DNA from: UBA9662 sp002729415
GTDB taxonomy: Bacteria > Poribacteria > WGA-4E > UBA9662
Direction of reading: 5' to 3'
Length of the DNA: 64,000 nt
Assembly: GCA_002729415.1 (NCBI GenBank)
Contig: PBXZ01000035.1
Span: 1 to 64,000 of the forward strand
The first letter of the stretch is position 1. Each line of letters begins with the position of its first letter. Made by a program: the position numbers and the translations under genes. Of this stretch, positions 45,745 to 53,643 are shown in pieces. The notes beneath the pieces were generated by a model. That model did not search any database. It was given only the letters and a program-made list of their open reading frames with translations, and was not told the DNA's origin.

Positions 45745-46332
45745 TTGGAACGAAAATCGGAAGTTTATCGCGAAACAAGCGAAACACAGATTTCGCTCAA
45801 GCTAAATGTTGATGGGTCTGGTTCATCCGATGTCCAAACAGGCGTGGGATTTTTAGATCACATGCTCGAGTTGTTTGCCAAACATGGTTTTTTCGATTTG
45901 GAACTGAAAGCAGTTGGAGATTTACAAGTCGATGACCACCACACTGTTGAAGATGTCGGAATCTGCTTGGGCGATGCGTTTCGGCAAGCAGTTTCCGAAA
46001 AGTCTGGAATACGGCGTTTTGGCAATTTTGAGATGCCAATGTACGAAGCTCTGGCAAAAATCACTCTAGATTTTTGCGGTCGGCCCTTTTTAGTTTACAA
46101 TACGCCTCTTACCAATGAAAAAATTGGCACTTTTGATGTTGAACTAGTAGAGGAATTTTTCCACGGATTCGTTAACCACAGTGGTACAACACTCCATATT
46201 AACGTTGTTCATGGTTCGAATCGCCACCATATCGTTGAAGCAATTTTTAAAGGCATTGCTAAGGCTCTAGATACTGCAACTAGTGTGGATGAACGCATTG
46301 TCGGTGTCCTTTCGACCAAAGGAAAACTGTGA
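45745..46332 (+). CDS. hisB: imidazoleglycerol-phosphate dehydratase (195 aa)
   Basis: Dehydrates imidazole glycerol phosphate in histidine synthesis, as a Mn-dependent 24-mer. Metal-binding His motifs are GFLDHMLELFAKHG, VDDHHTVEDVG, HGFVNHSG and SNRHHIVEA. I start at TTG 45745, 9 bases after AGGAT, giving the usual 195 residues beginning LERKSEVYRETSETQI. The frame is open upstream to an ATG overlapping the RraA start, but those 62 residues are not part of the family. No other his gene is in the window. Ends with TGA, showing that TGA is a normal stop here. Confidence 0.9.
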   Translation: MERKSEVYRETSETQISLKLNVDGSGSSDVQTGVGFLDHMLELFAKHGFFDLELKAVGDLQVDDHHTVEDVGICLGDAFRQAVSEKSGIRRFGNFEMPMYEALAKITLDFCGRPFLVYNTPLTNEKIGTFDVELVEEFFHGFVNHSGTTLHINVVHGSNRHHIVEAIFKGIAKALDTATSVDERIVGVLSTKGKL

Positions 46333-46459
46333 TTTTCAATTAATGTATGGGGGATTTTCGCGAGTTTTGGGGTTGCTACTACATTGTGGATACTATCGAA
46401 ATAGCCAATATAGATTGTATAAGGACGATAGTCAGTGTACAGTATACNAGGNATAATNA

Positions 46460-46792
46460 GCAAATCAGTCGATTCAGCTGTCNATTAGACNCACCACCNA
46501 CGATATAAAGATTGGCATCGCTNGAATTTCAAACACTCAGAATATTGCAGTAGTATTCTCAGGAACTGATTATCACGACCGAACAAGTTATNTCAACCGA
46601 AACCCGGTGAGTAACANCGNTNACAAAGACAGTGTNGANGTAGCACTGNATTGGCAACNTACCTTTGAATTCACTANCGAACAAAAGCAAATCTTAACTT
46701 TAGATTATTATCACGAATCAAGACGATCAGAAAAACGTAAGNATTTTATGNTTAGCAGTTCTGCGTGGNAAATGNGAGGGNTTTCGTGGTAA
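46460..46792 (+). pseudogene. C-terminal remnant of a beta-rich, barrel-like protein
   Basis: The frame is open from about 46460 to a TAA at 46792 and reads as alternating strands (IAVVFSGTDYHDRTSY, FEFT.EQKQILTLDYYHE), like outer-membrane barrel text, but lacks a normal start and N-terminus. A GTG at 46607 would give only 61 residues. Upstream a TAA interrupts the frame. Many ambiguous bases make the reading uncertain. It could be a decayed gene or a frame broken by assembly errors. Confidence 0.35.
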
Positions 46793-46854
46793 AATNNCCT
46801 ATCNGTCTATATGGNGTTTACCAATANGNGATGCTCAAAAACGGGACGCTNAAA

Positions 46855-47586
46855 ATGTTAAGCTNNGAAAAANCTGTNATTGTATTTCTACTGTGTTTAN
46901 NAGTAATGCTTTTTAGNTGTGGGGATGAAAGTAGTAATAACGCTTTGGATTCGATTACTAAAGAGAATCTNAGCCTTCCNAAACTTGGATTACACGGNAG
47001 CNAATATCGGAACCAAAGGTACTTGTTTAAACTCCTCGATCTACCANCCAATAATTGGACTATTCGGGAAATTANCAATAAGAATACCATCGANGCGTTT
47101 CTTGATTGGGAAGAGATTTTTGGTTTTAAGGTTGAAGTAAATGAGATGGACTCGCTTCTCCTAATGGAACCGGTAATCGAGTCAGATTTTGTTTATCAAC
47201 TCGTTGATGTGTTGGAAAATAAAATTCCGCATATTCTGATCTGGATCGAAAAACAGACTGTAAGTGATATTAACACCCCAAAAGATTATGTTGAAGGNCT
47301 TCTTGAAACGATAGAATTTCTTAATGAAGTCGGNGCACTGAAAAAAAATGCCTTGGAGGTTACGGATCAAGGGAAGATTCTGTCTGCTGACCGAGTNNGC
47401 GGATATTACTACGACATTATTGCTGACGATGGTAGGCACAGTAAAGCTTCTCTTTTCATGCGCTCAACCAGTAATACTTTTTACATCTATCATTATGATC
47501 TATGGGCTCCAGATCAAGCAAGTTATGAGAAATATCTACAGACCTTCAACCAAATGCTTTCAACTTTAGCATTTAATACACAATAG
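46855..47586 (+). CDS. lipoprotein of unknown function (243 aa)
   Basis: Not recognised. The N-terminal hydrophobic segment ends in a lipobox-like LF.CGDES, so the mature protein is probably lipid-anchored. The remainder is an acidic alpha/beta domain with FVYQLVDVLENKIPHILIWI and a strand-rich end (SNTFYIYHYDLWAPD). I start at ATG 46855 (MLS.EK); the earlier open frame from 46765 is unlikely. First of three consecutive lipoprotein genes on this strand. Confidence 0.6.
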   Translation: MLSXEKXXIVFLLCLXVMLFXCGDESSNNALDSITKENXSLXKLGLHXSXYRNQRYLFKLLDLPXNNWTIREIXNKNTIXAFLDWEEIFGFKVEVNEMDSLLLMEPVIESDFVYQLVDVLENKIPHILIWIEKQTVSDINTPKDYVEXLLETIEFLNEVXALKKNALEVTDQGKILSADRXXGYYYDIIADDGRHSKASLFMRSTSNTFYIYHYDLWAPDQASYEKYLQTFNQMLSTLAFNTQ

Positions 47587-47605
47587 ATTGGATGAGTATT
47601 TTTCT

Positions 47606-48646
47606 ATGAAATTGCGCGATCCATGGAAAATTATTATTGGTTCCTCTTGGTTATTCGTCATCTTTTTTTTTACAATTAGTTGTACCCAATTAAATGAGGT
47701 GCATAGAAGAAGGACTCTAGAAGCTAGGAACAATCTAAAAAAACAATATGTTACAATGGCTAGGTCTGACTCAGGCATTTTGGATTCCTCCAGCAGCTTG
47801 AAGCTTGAAAGCAAACATTATGTTTTGATTTTTAGCGAAGATATTCAAAAGCTCAAAGATTATGACAGTGCGGACGAACGCCGCGGGGTTGGTCACGGAT
47901 CGCTTGTATATATGGAGAGTCTCTACAATTTTGTTCACGATATCTTTGGCTTTGAACCCAGCAATCAAGATGTTTACGGTTTCGAACCCAATCAAAAGAT
48001 TAGAATAGTCTTGCATGATTTCTACAATGGTTCCAAGCATCAAGCGGTAACACAGACTCAGTCGAGGACCGAGTATCAAAATGGCGAATTTATCAAAAAG
48101 ATCACCGGCATTCAAATGGATTTTCCGATCGAAATGTACAATCAGAGGCCCGTCAAAGCCCATGAGTTAGCTCATGCTTTTACCAACATCTATTTGCTTC
48201 CAACGTGGTTTGCCGAAGGAATTGCCGTTTTGGTTGAAGTTGAATATGCAGAGGGGAACGAACACGGAAAAGTTGATCTTCACGATGATTTGAAGCTCGA
48301 TCTCGATGGCGTCAATGCCGCACAAAGTTGGCGAGGACATGGTAGTGCCACATTGGGACCTTTAACCCATTGGTGTTACAATTACTCATATTCTATCGTT
48401 TCAGAGTTGAAACAACGATACGGTAGTCAATTCTACCCAAATTTTTTCCGTTTAATTGAGGAAGATCGCTTACACCAAAAACTGCCAGGGGCAATGAAAG
48501 ACAGCTTTCTCGTCTACTATTTAAGCCAATCAGCAGGGGAGGATTTAATTCCCTTTTTTCAGGATTTGAAGTTCAAAGTTAGTAAGTTGTCAAGAAACGA
48601 CATTTTAGTAATGATCCAACAAATGAATCTAACAATAACACAGTGA
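47606..48646 (+). CDS. lipoprotein zinc metallopeptidase-like protein with HELAH motif (346 aa)
   Basis: A signal segment ends in FTISCTQLN, a lipobox. Residues 186-190 read HELAH, and Glu204 follows in TWFAEGIAVLVE, matching the HExxH...E zinc site of gluzincin/peptidase-MA-like proteases. The substrate is unknown, and the protein likely faces the periplasm or the cell surface. I chose the ATG at 47606; a TTG at 47588 is the alternative. It begins 19 bases after the upstream lipoprotein and ends 11 bases before the next, so the three are probably one operon. Confidence 0.75.
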   Translation: MKLRDPWKIIIGSSWLFVIFFFTISCTQLNEVHRRRTLEARNNLKKQYVTMARSDSGILDSSSSLKLESKHYVLIFSEDIQKLKDYDSADERRGVGHGSLVYMESLYNFVHDIFGFEPSNQDVYGFEPNQKIRIVLHDFYNGSKHQAVTQTQSRTEYQNGEFIKKITGIQMDFPIEMYNQRPVKAHELAHAFTNIYLLPTWFAEGIAVLVEVEYAEGNEHGKVDLHDDLKLDLDGVNAAQSWRGHGSATLGPLTHWCYNYSYSIVSELKQRYGSQFYPNFFRLIEEDRLHQKLPGAMKDSFLVYYLSQSAGEDLIPFFQDLKFKVSKLSRNDILVMIQQMNLTITQ

Positions 48647-48657
48647 GGAGATAAATC

Positions 48658-49323
48658 ATGAAGTTGCAAGAAATAATCCAATTAACTTTCGTAGCTTCTT
48701 TGGTGTTAATGGGGGCTGGTTGCTCAGCGTTACAAAATTTTTCTGCTGGGCAAGAATGGAGCTCAAATTATGCGCTTATGGAGGGTGCTCAGGCCAATGA
48801 CCCTGCCATAATTGATGGCAACTTGAAAACTGTGGGACAAACACAATATGTTGAAAGTTCAATGTCTGGTGAAGATAACTATGTTAGGACTATGGCCACT
48901 TATGCTGCTCCATCTGAGGCTGTTGTTATCCTTCCTGAACCCAAAGCCATTCATCGTGTTGTAATCCATTCTGCTAATGTCATACAGATGCTGGATATAT
49001 GGATTACAGACTCAAACGGAAAATGGGAAAAGGTCAAGGAAGTCAAGAGTAATAAAGAAAATAAAATTGATATTCGCCTAACTAGGACTATTCATACTGC
49101 AGGCGTTAGGGCCCGTATCCGGAAGACTGTTGATGATGCAGCTTTAAGGAGAAAAAATGTGCGGAGAGGTTTTGGCTTTCGACAAATAGGCGGAAAAACA
49201 AAAGCCCAAGCTAAGATTGCCGAATTCGAACTTTATGGCTTTGTTACAGGAACAGAACCGGGGGCGGCGGTGTCTGAAGTTAAAGATGACGAAGCAGAGT
49301 TGGATCTGCTCCTCTCACAATAG
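48658..49323 (+). CDS. lipoprotein with discoidin/galactose-binding-like domain (221 aa)
   Basis: The signal segment ends in LMGAGCSAL, a lipobox. The main domain resembles a galactose-binding-like beta-sandwich (F5/8-type): DPAIIDGNLKT near the start of the domain, EAVVILPEPKAIHRVVIHSA in the middle and AKIAEFELYG at the end, the last being a typical closing strand. The C-terminal tail is acidic. It may bind glycans or proteins at the surface. Starts 11 bases after the metallopeptidase stop with GGAG 8 bases before the ATG. Confidence 0.7.
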   Translation: MKLQEIIQLTFVASLVLMGAGCSALQNFSAGQEWSSNYALMEGAQANDPAIIDGNLKTVGQTQYVESSMSGEDNYVRTMATYAAPSEAVVILPEPKAIHRVVIHSANVIQMLDIWITDSNGKWEKVKEVKSNKENKIDIRLTRTIHTAGVRARIRKTVDDAALRRKNVRRGFGFRQIGGKTKAQAKIAEFELYGFVTGTEPGAAVSEVKDDEAELDLLLSQ

Positions 49324-49586
49324 GACATATCACACCCAGAGAAAGAAATCGTGGCTATTAAAATGAAACAAATGTGACACTCGGCTATTTTTAGGAGAAA
49401 GAGGTGAGCGATTTTTAAGCTTCAATTCGAACAAACGAGTGGCGTGGCAACTTCGATCCCTTCTTAAAATCTATACTGTCGCAAATTCCAAATCGCTATA
49501 ATTGGGAAAGTTTTAACGAGGCTTGAATCCCCAGATTTTCCTTTAGACCTTATGCCTCTTTTATAGCATTACAATTAAGAACTGAT

Positions 49587-50369
49587 ATGAAAGAACTTAA
49601 AGTCGCATTACAAGCAGCAAAATCCGCGGGTGAAATCATAATGAAATACTATCGTAGTAACTACGAAGTCAAAGATAAAAGCCCAAATAATCCTGTGACA
49701 ACTGCAGACCTCGAAGCTAACAAAGAAATCCAAGAAATCATCATGGACAATTTTCCTGATGATGGCTGGCTGTCGGAAGAAACAAAAGATTCGTCGGAGA
49801 GATTAACAAAGCCGCGTGTGTGGATTATCGATCCGATTGATGGGACAAAAGAGTTTATTGAAGGATTATCGCAATTTGCAGTTTCTATCGCGCTAGTTGA
49901 AAACGGCAAACCAATTGTTGGTGTTTTACATAACCCTGCTACAAGTGAAGTCTTCAATGCTGTCTCAGATGGAGGTGCGTTCTGTGATGGGAGGCCTATC
50001 AAGTGCATTGGGTGTGATGATTTGAAGCGGGCATCCGCACTAGTAAGCCGCACTGAAAAAAAGAAGGGAATGCTCGAAGACTTTGTCCCAATTCTTGGGG
50101 ATTTGCATTACATCGGCAGCGTGGCTTATAAGCTGGGGAAACTGGCTACAGGAGCGTCGAACCTCTACTTTACAGTGCAACCAAAAAACGAATGGGATAT
50201 ATGTGCGGGGGACCTAATCGTCAGGGAAGCCGGCGGGATCGTACTGGATGGAAACTTCCAAACCATAAAATACAATGAAAGAAACCCAAAAAAGCCAGCT
50301 GGCATATTCGCAGGGAAGCCTGGGATCCTCGATGAACTAATCGAACACTATAACAAGCTGCAGAGCTAA
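49587..50369 (+). CDS. cysQ: 3'(2'),5'-bisphosphate nucleotidase, CysQ family (260 aa)
   Basis: Removes 3'-phosphate from PAP/PAPS; Mg-dependent and lithium-sensitive in this family. Motifs of the inositol-monophosphatase superfamily are VTTADLEANKEI, LSEETKD, WIIDPIDGTKEFI and EWDICAGDLIVREAGG. Length fits CysQ. Inositol monophosphatase is the alternative, but DGTKEF favours CysQ. ATG at 49587 without a strong ribosome site. Its stop abuts the stop of the convergent small gene at 50370. Confidence 0.9.
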   Translation: MKELKVALQAAKSAGEIIMKYYRSNYEVKDKSPNNPVTTADLEANKEIQEIIMDNFPDDGWLSEETKDSSERLTKPRVWIIDPIDGTKEFIEGLSQFAVSIALVENGKPIVGVLHNPATSEVFNAVSDGGAFCDGRPIKCIGCDDLKRASALVSRTEKKKGMLEDFVPILGDLHYIGSVAYKLGKLATGASNLYFTVQPKNEWDICAGDLIVREAGGIVLDGNFQTIKYNERNPKKPAGIFAGKPGILDELIEHYNKLQS

Positions 50370-50651
50370 CTAACCGCTAGAATCTACAATAATACCGCTA
50401 CCCACCAAATTCCCACTTGCATCACGACTAACAGCCGCCGGAGATTCCGCGGAGGTCGCAACGTTGAAAGAGCGCCCAACCACCGAATTTGCAGGCGCCT
50501 TAGAACGACTGGCTAAAGCAGCACTATCCCTGCCCGTCTGAAAGGACGGCCCTATAGACGGTTTTTGCAAAGCCGAAGATACTGACACCAGGGGCTGCGT
50601 CTGTGCAATACCCGGAGTTGCTCCACCTGAAATCAGCGGGGATGCTGCCAT
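50370..50651 (-). CDS. small Ser/Ala-rich protein of unknown function (93 aa)
   Basis: Not recognised. Low-complexity composition (Ser, Ala, Gly, Pro, Val) with no Cys, no signal and no membrane segment; PSFQTGRDSAALASRS and SFNVATSAESPAAV are typical. It is likely real because a strong GGGAGG lies 9 bases before the ATG and a promoter-like pair sits at 50698-50727. Stop codons of this gene and cysQ directly adjoin. Could be an unstructured adhesive or structural peptide; this is speculation. Confidence 0.6.
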   Translation of the reverse strand: MAASPLISGGATPGIAQTQPLVSVSSALQKPSIGPSFQTGRDSAALASRSKAPANSVVGRSFNVATSAESPAAVSRDASGNLVGSGIIVDSSG

Positions 50652-50697
50652 TATAGTTAATCCTCCCTGTTTATCCTAAAGCAAAAACCTAAGCGCT

Positions 50698-50727
50698 ACT
50701 GTAACACACATCCGGAAAAGCAGTCAA
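50698..50727 (-). promoter_or_regulatory. putative promoter of the small Ser/Ala-rich gene
   Basis: Minus strand TTGACT (50722-50727) and TACAGT (50698-50703) are 18 bases apart, about 40 bases before the ATG at 50651. Confidence 0.4.
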
Positions 50728-50893
50728 CTAAAAAAACCTACATTCAAAAAAATATTAGAACCAAGTGTAGGATATCAATCAACTCCGCAGGCCCTAATAT
50801 ACTATAGTTCTGCGTAGTTTGTCAAATAAATTCTTATAATCCTCAGCATGCCTATTTCTAAGCTGATTTACAATGAAAGATTTTATAAAAAAC
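50728..50893. other. divergent intergenic stretch between the small Ser/Ala-rich gene and the SelW-like gene
   Basis: No gene seen. It contains CCTACA (50737-50742) and TGTAGG (50766-50771), a 6-bp inverted pair with a long loop followed on the minus strand by a T-run, which could weakly terminate transcripts coming from lpxI. Otherwise AT-rich upstream sequence. Confidence 0.35.
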
Positions 50894-50922
50894 TTGCAAA
50901 ATGTTTCGCTTTATTTTAGAAT
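50894..50922 (+). promoter_or_regulatory. putative sigma70-type promoter of the SelW-like gene
   Basis: TTGCAA (50894-50899) and TAGAAT (50917-50922) are exactly 17 bases apart. The start would be near 50929, about 27 bases before the ATG. It supports this as an independent gene. Confidence 0.5.
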
Positions 50923-50955
50923 CGGCGTATTTGATTTAGAAACTAGGAGAGCTCA

Positions 50956-51180
50956 ATGAACCTAATCATCGAATATTGTACAGCTTGAAACTATCTACCA
51001 CGAGCCGTCAGTTTGGCGGATGATCTGCTCAGCAAATATAAAACGGCAATAAAAGGTCTAACACTTGTTCCAGGAGGTGGAGGGTGTTTTGAAGTATCTT
51101 TAAACAGCCAATTAATTTTCTCGAAGCTTGAGGTGGGGAATTTCCCAACTTCAGAACAAATCTTCGAAAAGCTTCCATAG
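50956..51180 (+). CDS. SelW/Rdx-family selenoprotein with in-frame TGA (74 aa including Sec)
   Basis: Small thioredoxin-fold redox protein. Reading through TGA at 50986-50988 gives MNLIIEYCTA-U-NYLPRA, so Cys8-Thr9-Ala10-Sec11 forms the CxxU redox motif of the SelW/Rdx family. The rest fits: AVSLADDLLSKY helix, LTLVPGGGGCFEVSLN (family GxGGxFEV) and LIFSKLEVGNFPTSEQI (family LIFSKxExGRFP). Length is typical. AGGAG lies 6 bases before the ATG, with a good promoter upstream. A hairpin with a GU loop about 21 bases after the TGA could be the SECIS. TGA ends hisB, exbB and the DUF2156 gene here, so the code itself is normal. It stops with TAG 48 bases before the convergent lpxI stop. No sel genes are in the window. 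A TGA sequencing error replacing TGT/TGC is the main alternative. Confidence 0.88.
50986..51030 (+). promoter_or_regulatory. putative bacterial SECIS element
   Basis: After the TGA at 50986-50988 the RNA can fold CCGUC (51005-51009) with GGCGG (51015-51019), five pairs including one U:G, closing a five-base loop AGUUU that contains GU. The loop begins 21 bases after the TGA, in the range known for SelB-dependent SECIS loops. GAGC/GCUC (51002-51005 with 51027-51030) is an alternative longer pairing. All of it is coding sequence, as expected in bacteria. Confidence 0.6.
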
Positions 51181-51228
51181 TAAACAGATATCCCGTTCCA
51201 ATGAGATCTGTTCACGTCATAGGGGAAC

Positions 51229-52032
51229 TCAATTGACTGCTACCAAGGATATTTTTAGTTGATCTGCGATCTGAGAGAGTTGATGGCCNCTTAGTAGGAA
51301 NGTCCTACCCGCTTCAACTGCCAAGACGCTCCCATTAGCTTGATGAAGCAATTTCAACGTTCNCTCCCCGACTGTNGGNACATCAACTCGGAAATCNTGG
51401 TCAGATGAAGTTGCTTTGGCAACCACAATTCCTTTTCCACCTAACGCTCCGCCACGTTCGATGGTGGAGTCTGTGCCTTCAATTGCCTCAATTGCNATNG
51501 GAATCATATTTTTAACCACGACGGTCTGGCCAATATCNATACTTGCAACTTGGCGAGCCAANTCGATGCCATACTTGATATCTTTCCATTGAGNTCCTGT
51601 GGGTTTTCGCTTAGTCAAGACCCCCGTAGGAGGCAATAANTTTTTCAGGTAGAGTGTNTGNTCNATTATCTTTATCCCCTTTCNCTCAAAGTAGTTAATT
51701 GCAGCCNTCATAATCGTNCGGTCCCCTTTGTTAGGAAGGCTCGACAAGATTCTAATGGCCGCNGTGTCTAGTTGAAGCGGGTTGAGGAGAATGCTCTTCT
51801 CAATTTTTCCAATGATTGCAGCTTCATCGACACCAGAATCAAGGAATAACTTAATAATTTTTCGGATTTGTCCAATGCCGATGGGATGAATGTGGTTAAC
51901 AATTTTCCCCAATTCCGGGGACATCTCTTGCGTGACTTGGACGACGATTGGTTCCATACCGTGATCAGCTACAGATTTCGCAAGTAGAAACGGCAAGTCC
52001 CCAGAACCAGATATAATACCTAGTTTTTTCAT
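51229..52032 (-). CDS. lpxI: LpxI-type UDP-2,3-diacylglucosamine hydrolase (267 aa)
   Basis: Cleaves UDP-2,3-diacylglucosamine to lipid X in lipid A synthesis, replacing LpxH in many Gram-negatives. The N-terminus LGIISGSGDLPFLLAKS is typical of the family (formerly DUF1009), with IGIGQIRKIIKLF and EAAIIGKIEKSIL following, and GTDSTIERGG and KATSSD.DFRVD..TVG in the C-terminal catalytic half. Length fits. It lies 10 bases after the thiamine pyrophosphokinase gene and is last in a five-gene minus-strand unit. Its presence indicates a lipid A-bearing outer membrane. Confidence 0.88.
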   Translation of the reverse strand: MKKLGIISGSGDLPFLLAKSVADHGMEPIVVQVTQEMSPELGKIVNHIHPIGIGQIRKIIKLFLDSGVDEAAIIGKIEKSILLNPLQLDXAAIRILSSLPNKGDXTIMXAAINYFEXKGIKIXXXTLYLKXLLPPTGVLTKRKPTGXQWKDIKYGIXLARQVASXDIGQTVVVKNMIXXAIEAIEGTDSTIERGGALGGKGIVVAKATSSDXDFRVDXXTVGEXTLKLLHQANGSVLAVEAGRXFLLXGHQLSQIADQLKISLVAVN

Positions 52033-52042
52033 TTCTCATATC

Positions 52043-52750
52043 TCACCAATTGTGAATGACATAGACAGGGTCAGAACCCTCAACCAATTCAATAATAACT
52101 TTATTGAATTCTGAAATAAATTCGTTTCTTAATGCATTTGGTTGATCTGGATCAATCCACATGTTAGATACATCCCACCGCAGACCAGTACTGCTTTTCA
52201 CATTCACATTTCCATGTTCAGCAATTAGAGAAATATACTGTAATTGCTCATTTTTACGATCAATTTCTAGCCGAGATGTAACGAAATACATCGACTGAAA
52301 TACATCTCGCATTTCTGCTCGGAAGTTCGATGGAACTAGCGACATGCAGAAGCCTAAACGCATCAACTTAAGNTTACCGAGGAAATGATCTACATCAAAA
52401 GAGGTNGGAAACCCTCCATAAATNATAATACCATTACANCCCAATTCCCTAAGNGCATACATGATTGCAAGTTGACCATCTGTATAATCTTTATCAGTTT
52501 GTCCGATCCATTTGTCAATAACATTCACACCAGATTGTTTTAGTTCGTCAATNGTTGTAAAATCTGGCATTGAATCGAGATCTCCAATTAGGACNGTTGG
52601 AACNAGATCACACATTTGAAAGATATGAATGCCCCCATCCACACAAATTAATGGAATATTTTGTGTAANTGCAGATTCAATTTCGTTCCGATAAAATNGT
52701 ATCTGGTCGAAGTTATAGTAACCGTTAAGAAAAATAGATGCAGTTTTCAT
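52043..52750 (-). CDS. thiamine pyrophosphokinase-like protein (235 aa)
   Basis: Transfers pyrophosphate from ATP to thiamine. The catalytic pattern is present: ICVDGGIHIF, VLIGDLDSMPDF, GQTDKDYTDGQLAI (family DxDxTD) and YGGF.TSFDVDHFLG (family GGRxDHxLxN, with the Arg replaced). The C-terminal substrate-binding beta domain is less clear and longer than usual. The missing Arg in the GGR motif suggests a divergent member. It overlaps the DUF2156 gene by 4 bases (ATGA) and precedes lpxI by 10. Confidence 0.75.
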   Translation of the reverse strand: MKTASIFLNGYYNFDQIXFYRNEIESAXTQNIPLICVDGGIHIFQMCDXVPXVLIGDLDSMPDFTXIDELKQSGVNVIDKWIGQTDKDYTDGQLAIMYXLRELXCNGIXIYGGFXTSFDVDHFLGXLKLMRLGFCMSLVPSNFRAEMRDVFQSMYFVTSRLEIDRKNEQLQYISLIAEHGNVNVKSSTGLRWDVSNMWIDPDQPNALRNEFISEFNKVIIELVEGSDPVYVIHNW

Positions 52751-53643
52751 NCTTCATACCTGACGTTATAAACCGGAATCGTTTGAATTGGNCGATACGA
52801 CAACTTTACCTTCCGTAGATTTTCTAGATTGGAGTCCCCCATNGTGCTCAGCTGACATTCTGTTCGACTNCGACAAAATTCCCGAAAAATGAATTGTGGN
52901 AGGCCCTTAACTTCAAGGTCAACTACTTCAAACAAAATGCAAAATATTTGAGGNTTCAACTGATACCCACAAGTATACGCTTTAAGTTCANCGTTAATGT
53001 AACCCAGTAATCCAACNAATTCAAGTTGTTCAAAATGGATTAAACTAGATTNATGAGCGATCAAAGAATCGGCCAACATGGCTTGGTATATAATAGNATC
53101 GNCATATTTTGNCTGACGTTCCAATTGCCATCTATGATANAANTCTAGGCACTGNTCAAACATAGCTGGTNGATACGTATCAATNCGAAGATCTTGCTCG
53201 CTTCGTATAAGACTATTTATNGAGGATCTCTTACTTTTATAAGAATTTCCGCGGAGGTAANTGAGTTGATTTCTATCNTAAAGGTATTCCGTNTCTTTTA
53301 AAAAGGGCTGAAATCCTAAGAGATGAAACAGAGGAAGCTTCTCATCAGGCACAGCCTCAATCCGAACAATCTGATCNTTTCGGCTATTAGAAATCATAAA
53401 ATCCCAAACATACCGGATCGTATTTTGGTTGAGCTGCCTACCCATCGGCATGATCGGCATAAAAAAGCTATCTATTTGTTTCGCAAACAGGCAAAATTGA
53501 TCGTTAATAACNGTCCACTGAAAATCGAAGAGATCTTGCCAAATCCAGTTTGATGCAAAAGCGTAANTCGACAGCTTAGTGTCTGCTTGACANGCATAAC
53601 TATCAAAAANAGGTTTGTCATCAATTGTTAATNGTTTGAGCAA
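52747..53643 (-). CDS. DUF2156/LPG-synthase-C-like protein (298 aa)
   Basis: Resembles the GNAT-type catalytic half of phosphatidylglycerol lysyltransferase (MprF) and the DUF2156 family, with LRGNSYKSKRS.INSLIR as hallmark and a tail ending in the family's short beta segment (TIPVYNVRYE). No membrane helices are present, unlike full MprF, so this is the soluble form. Aminoacyl transfer to lipid is possible but unproven. TTG start at 53643, overlapping the end of the YkgJ-family gene by 23 bases. Confidence 0.68.
   Translation of the reverse strand: MLKXLTIDDKPXFDSYXCQADTKLSXYAFASNWIWQDLFDFQWXVINDQFCLFAKQIDSFFMPIMPMGRQLNQNTIRYVWDFMISNSRXDQIVRIEAVPDEKLPLFHLLGFQPFLKXTEYLXDRNQLXYLRGNSYKSKRSXINSLIRSEQDLXIDTYXPAMFXQCLXXYHRWQLERQXKYXDXIIYQAMLADSLIAHXSSLIHFEQLEXVGLLGYINXELKAYTCGYQLXPQIFCILFEVVDLEVKGXPQFIFREFCXSRTECQLSXMGDSNLENLRKVKLSYXPIQTIPVYNVRYEX

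Noticed and set aside
50956..51180. General reassignment of TGA to Trp or Gly
   Set aside because: TGA ends hisB, exbB, the barrel gene and the DUF2156 gene, and no other gene here contains an in-frame TGA.
50991..51215. 74-residue minus-strand open frame with Lys/Pro-rich text
   Set aside because: It is antisense to the SelW-like gene, which has a promoter, a ribosome site and family motifs; the minus frame has none.
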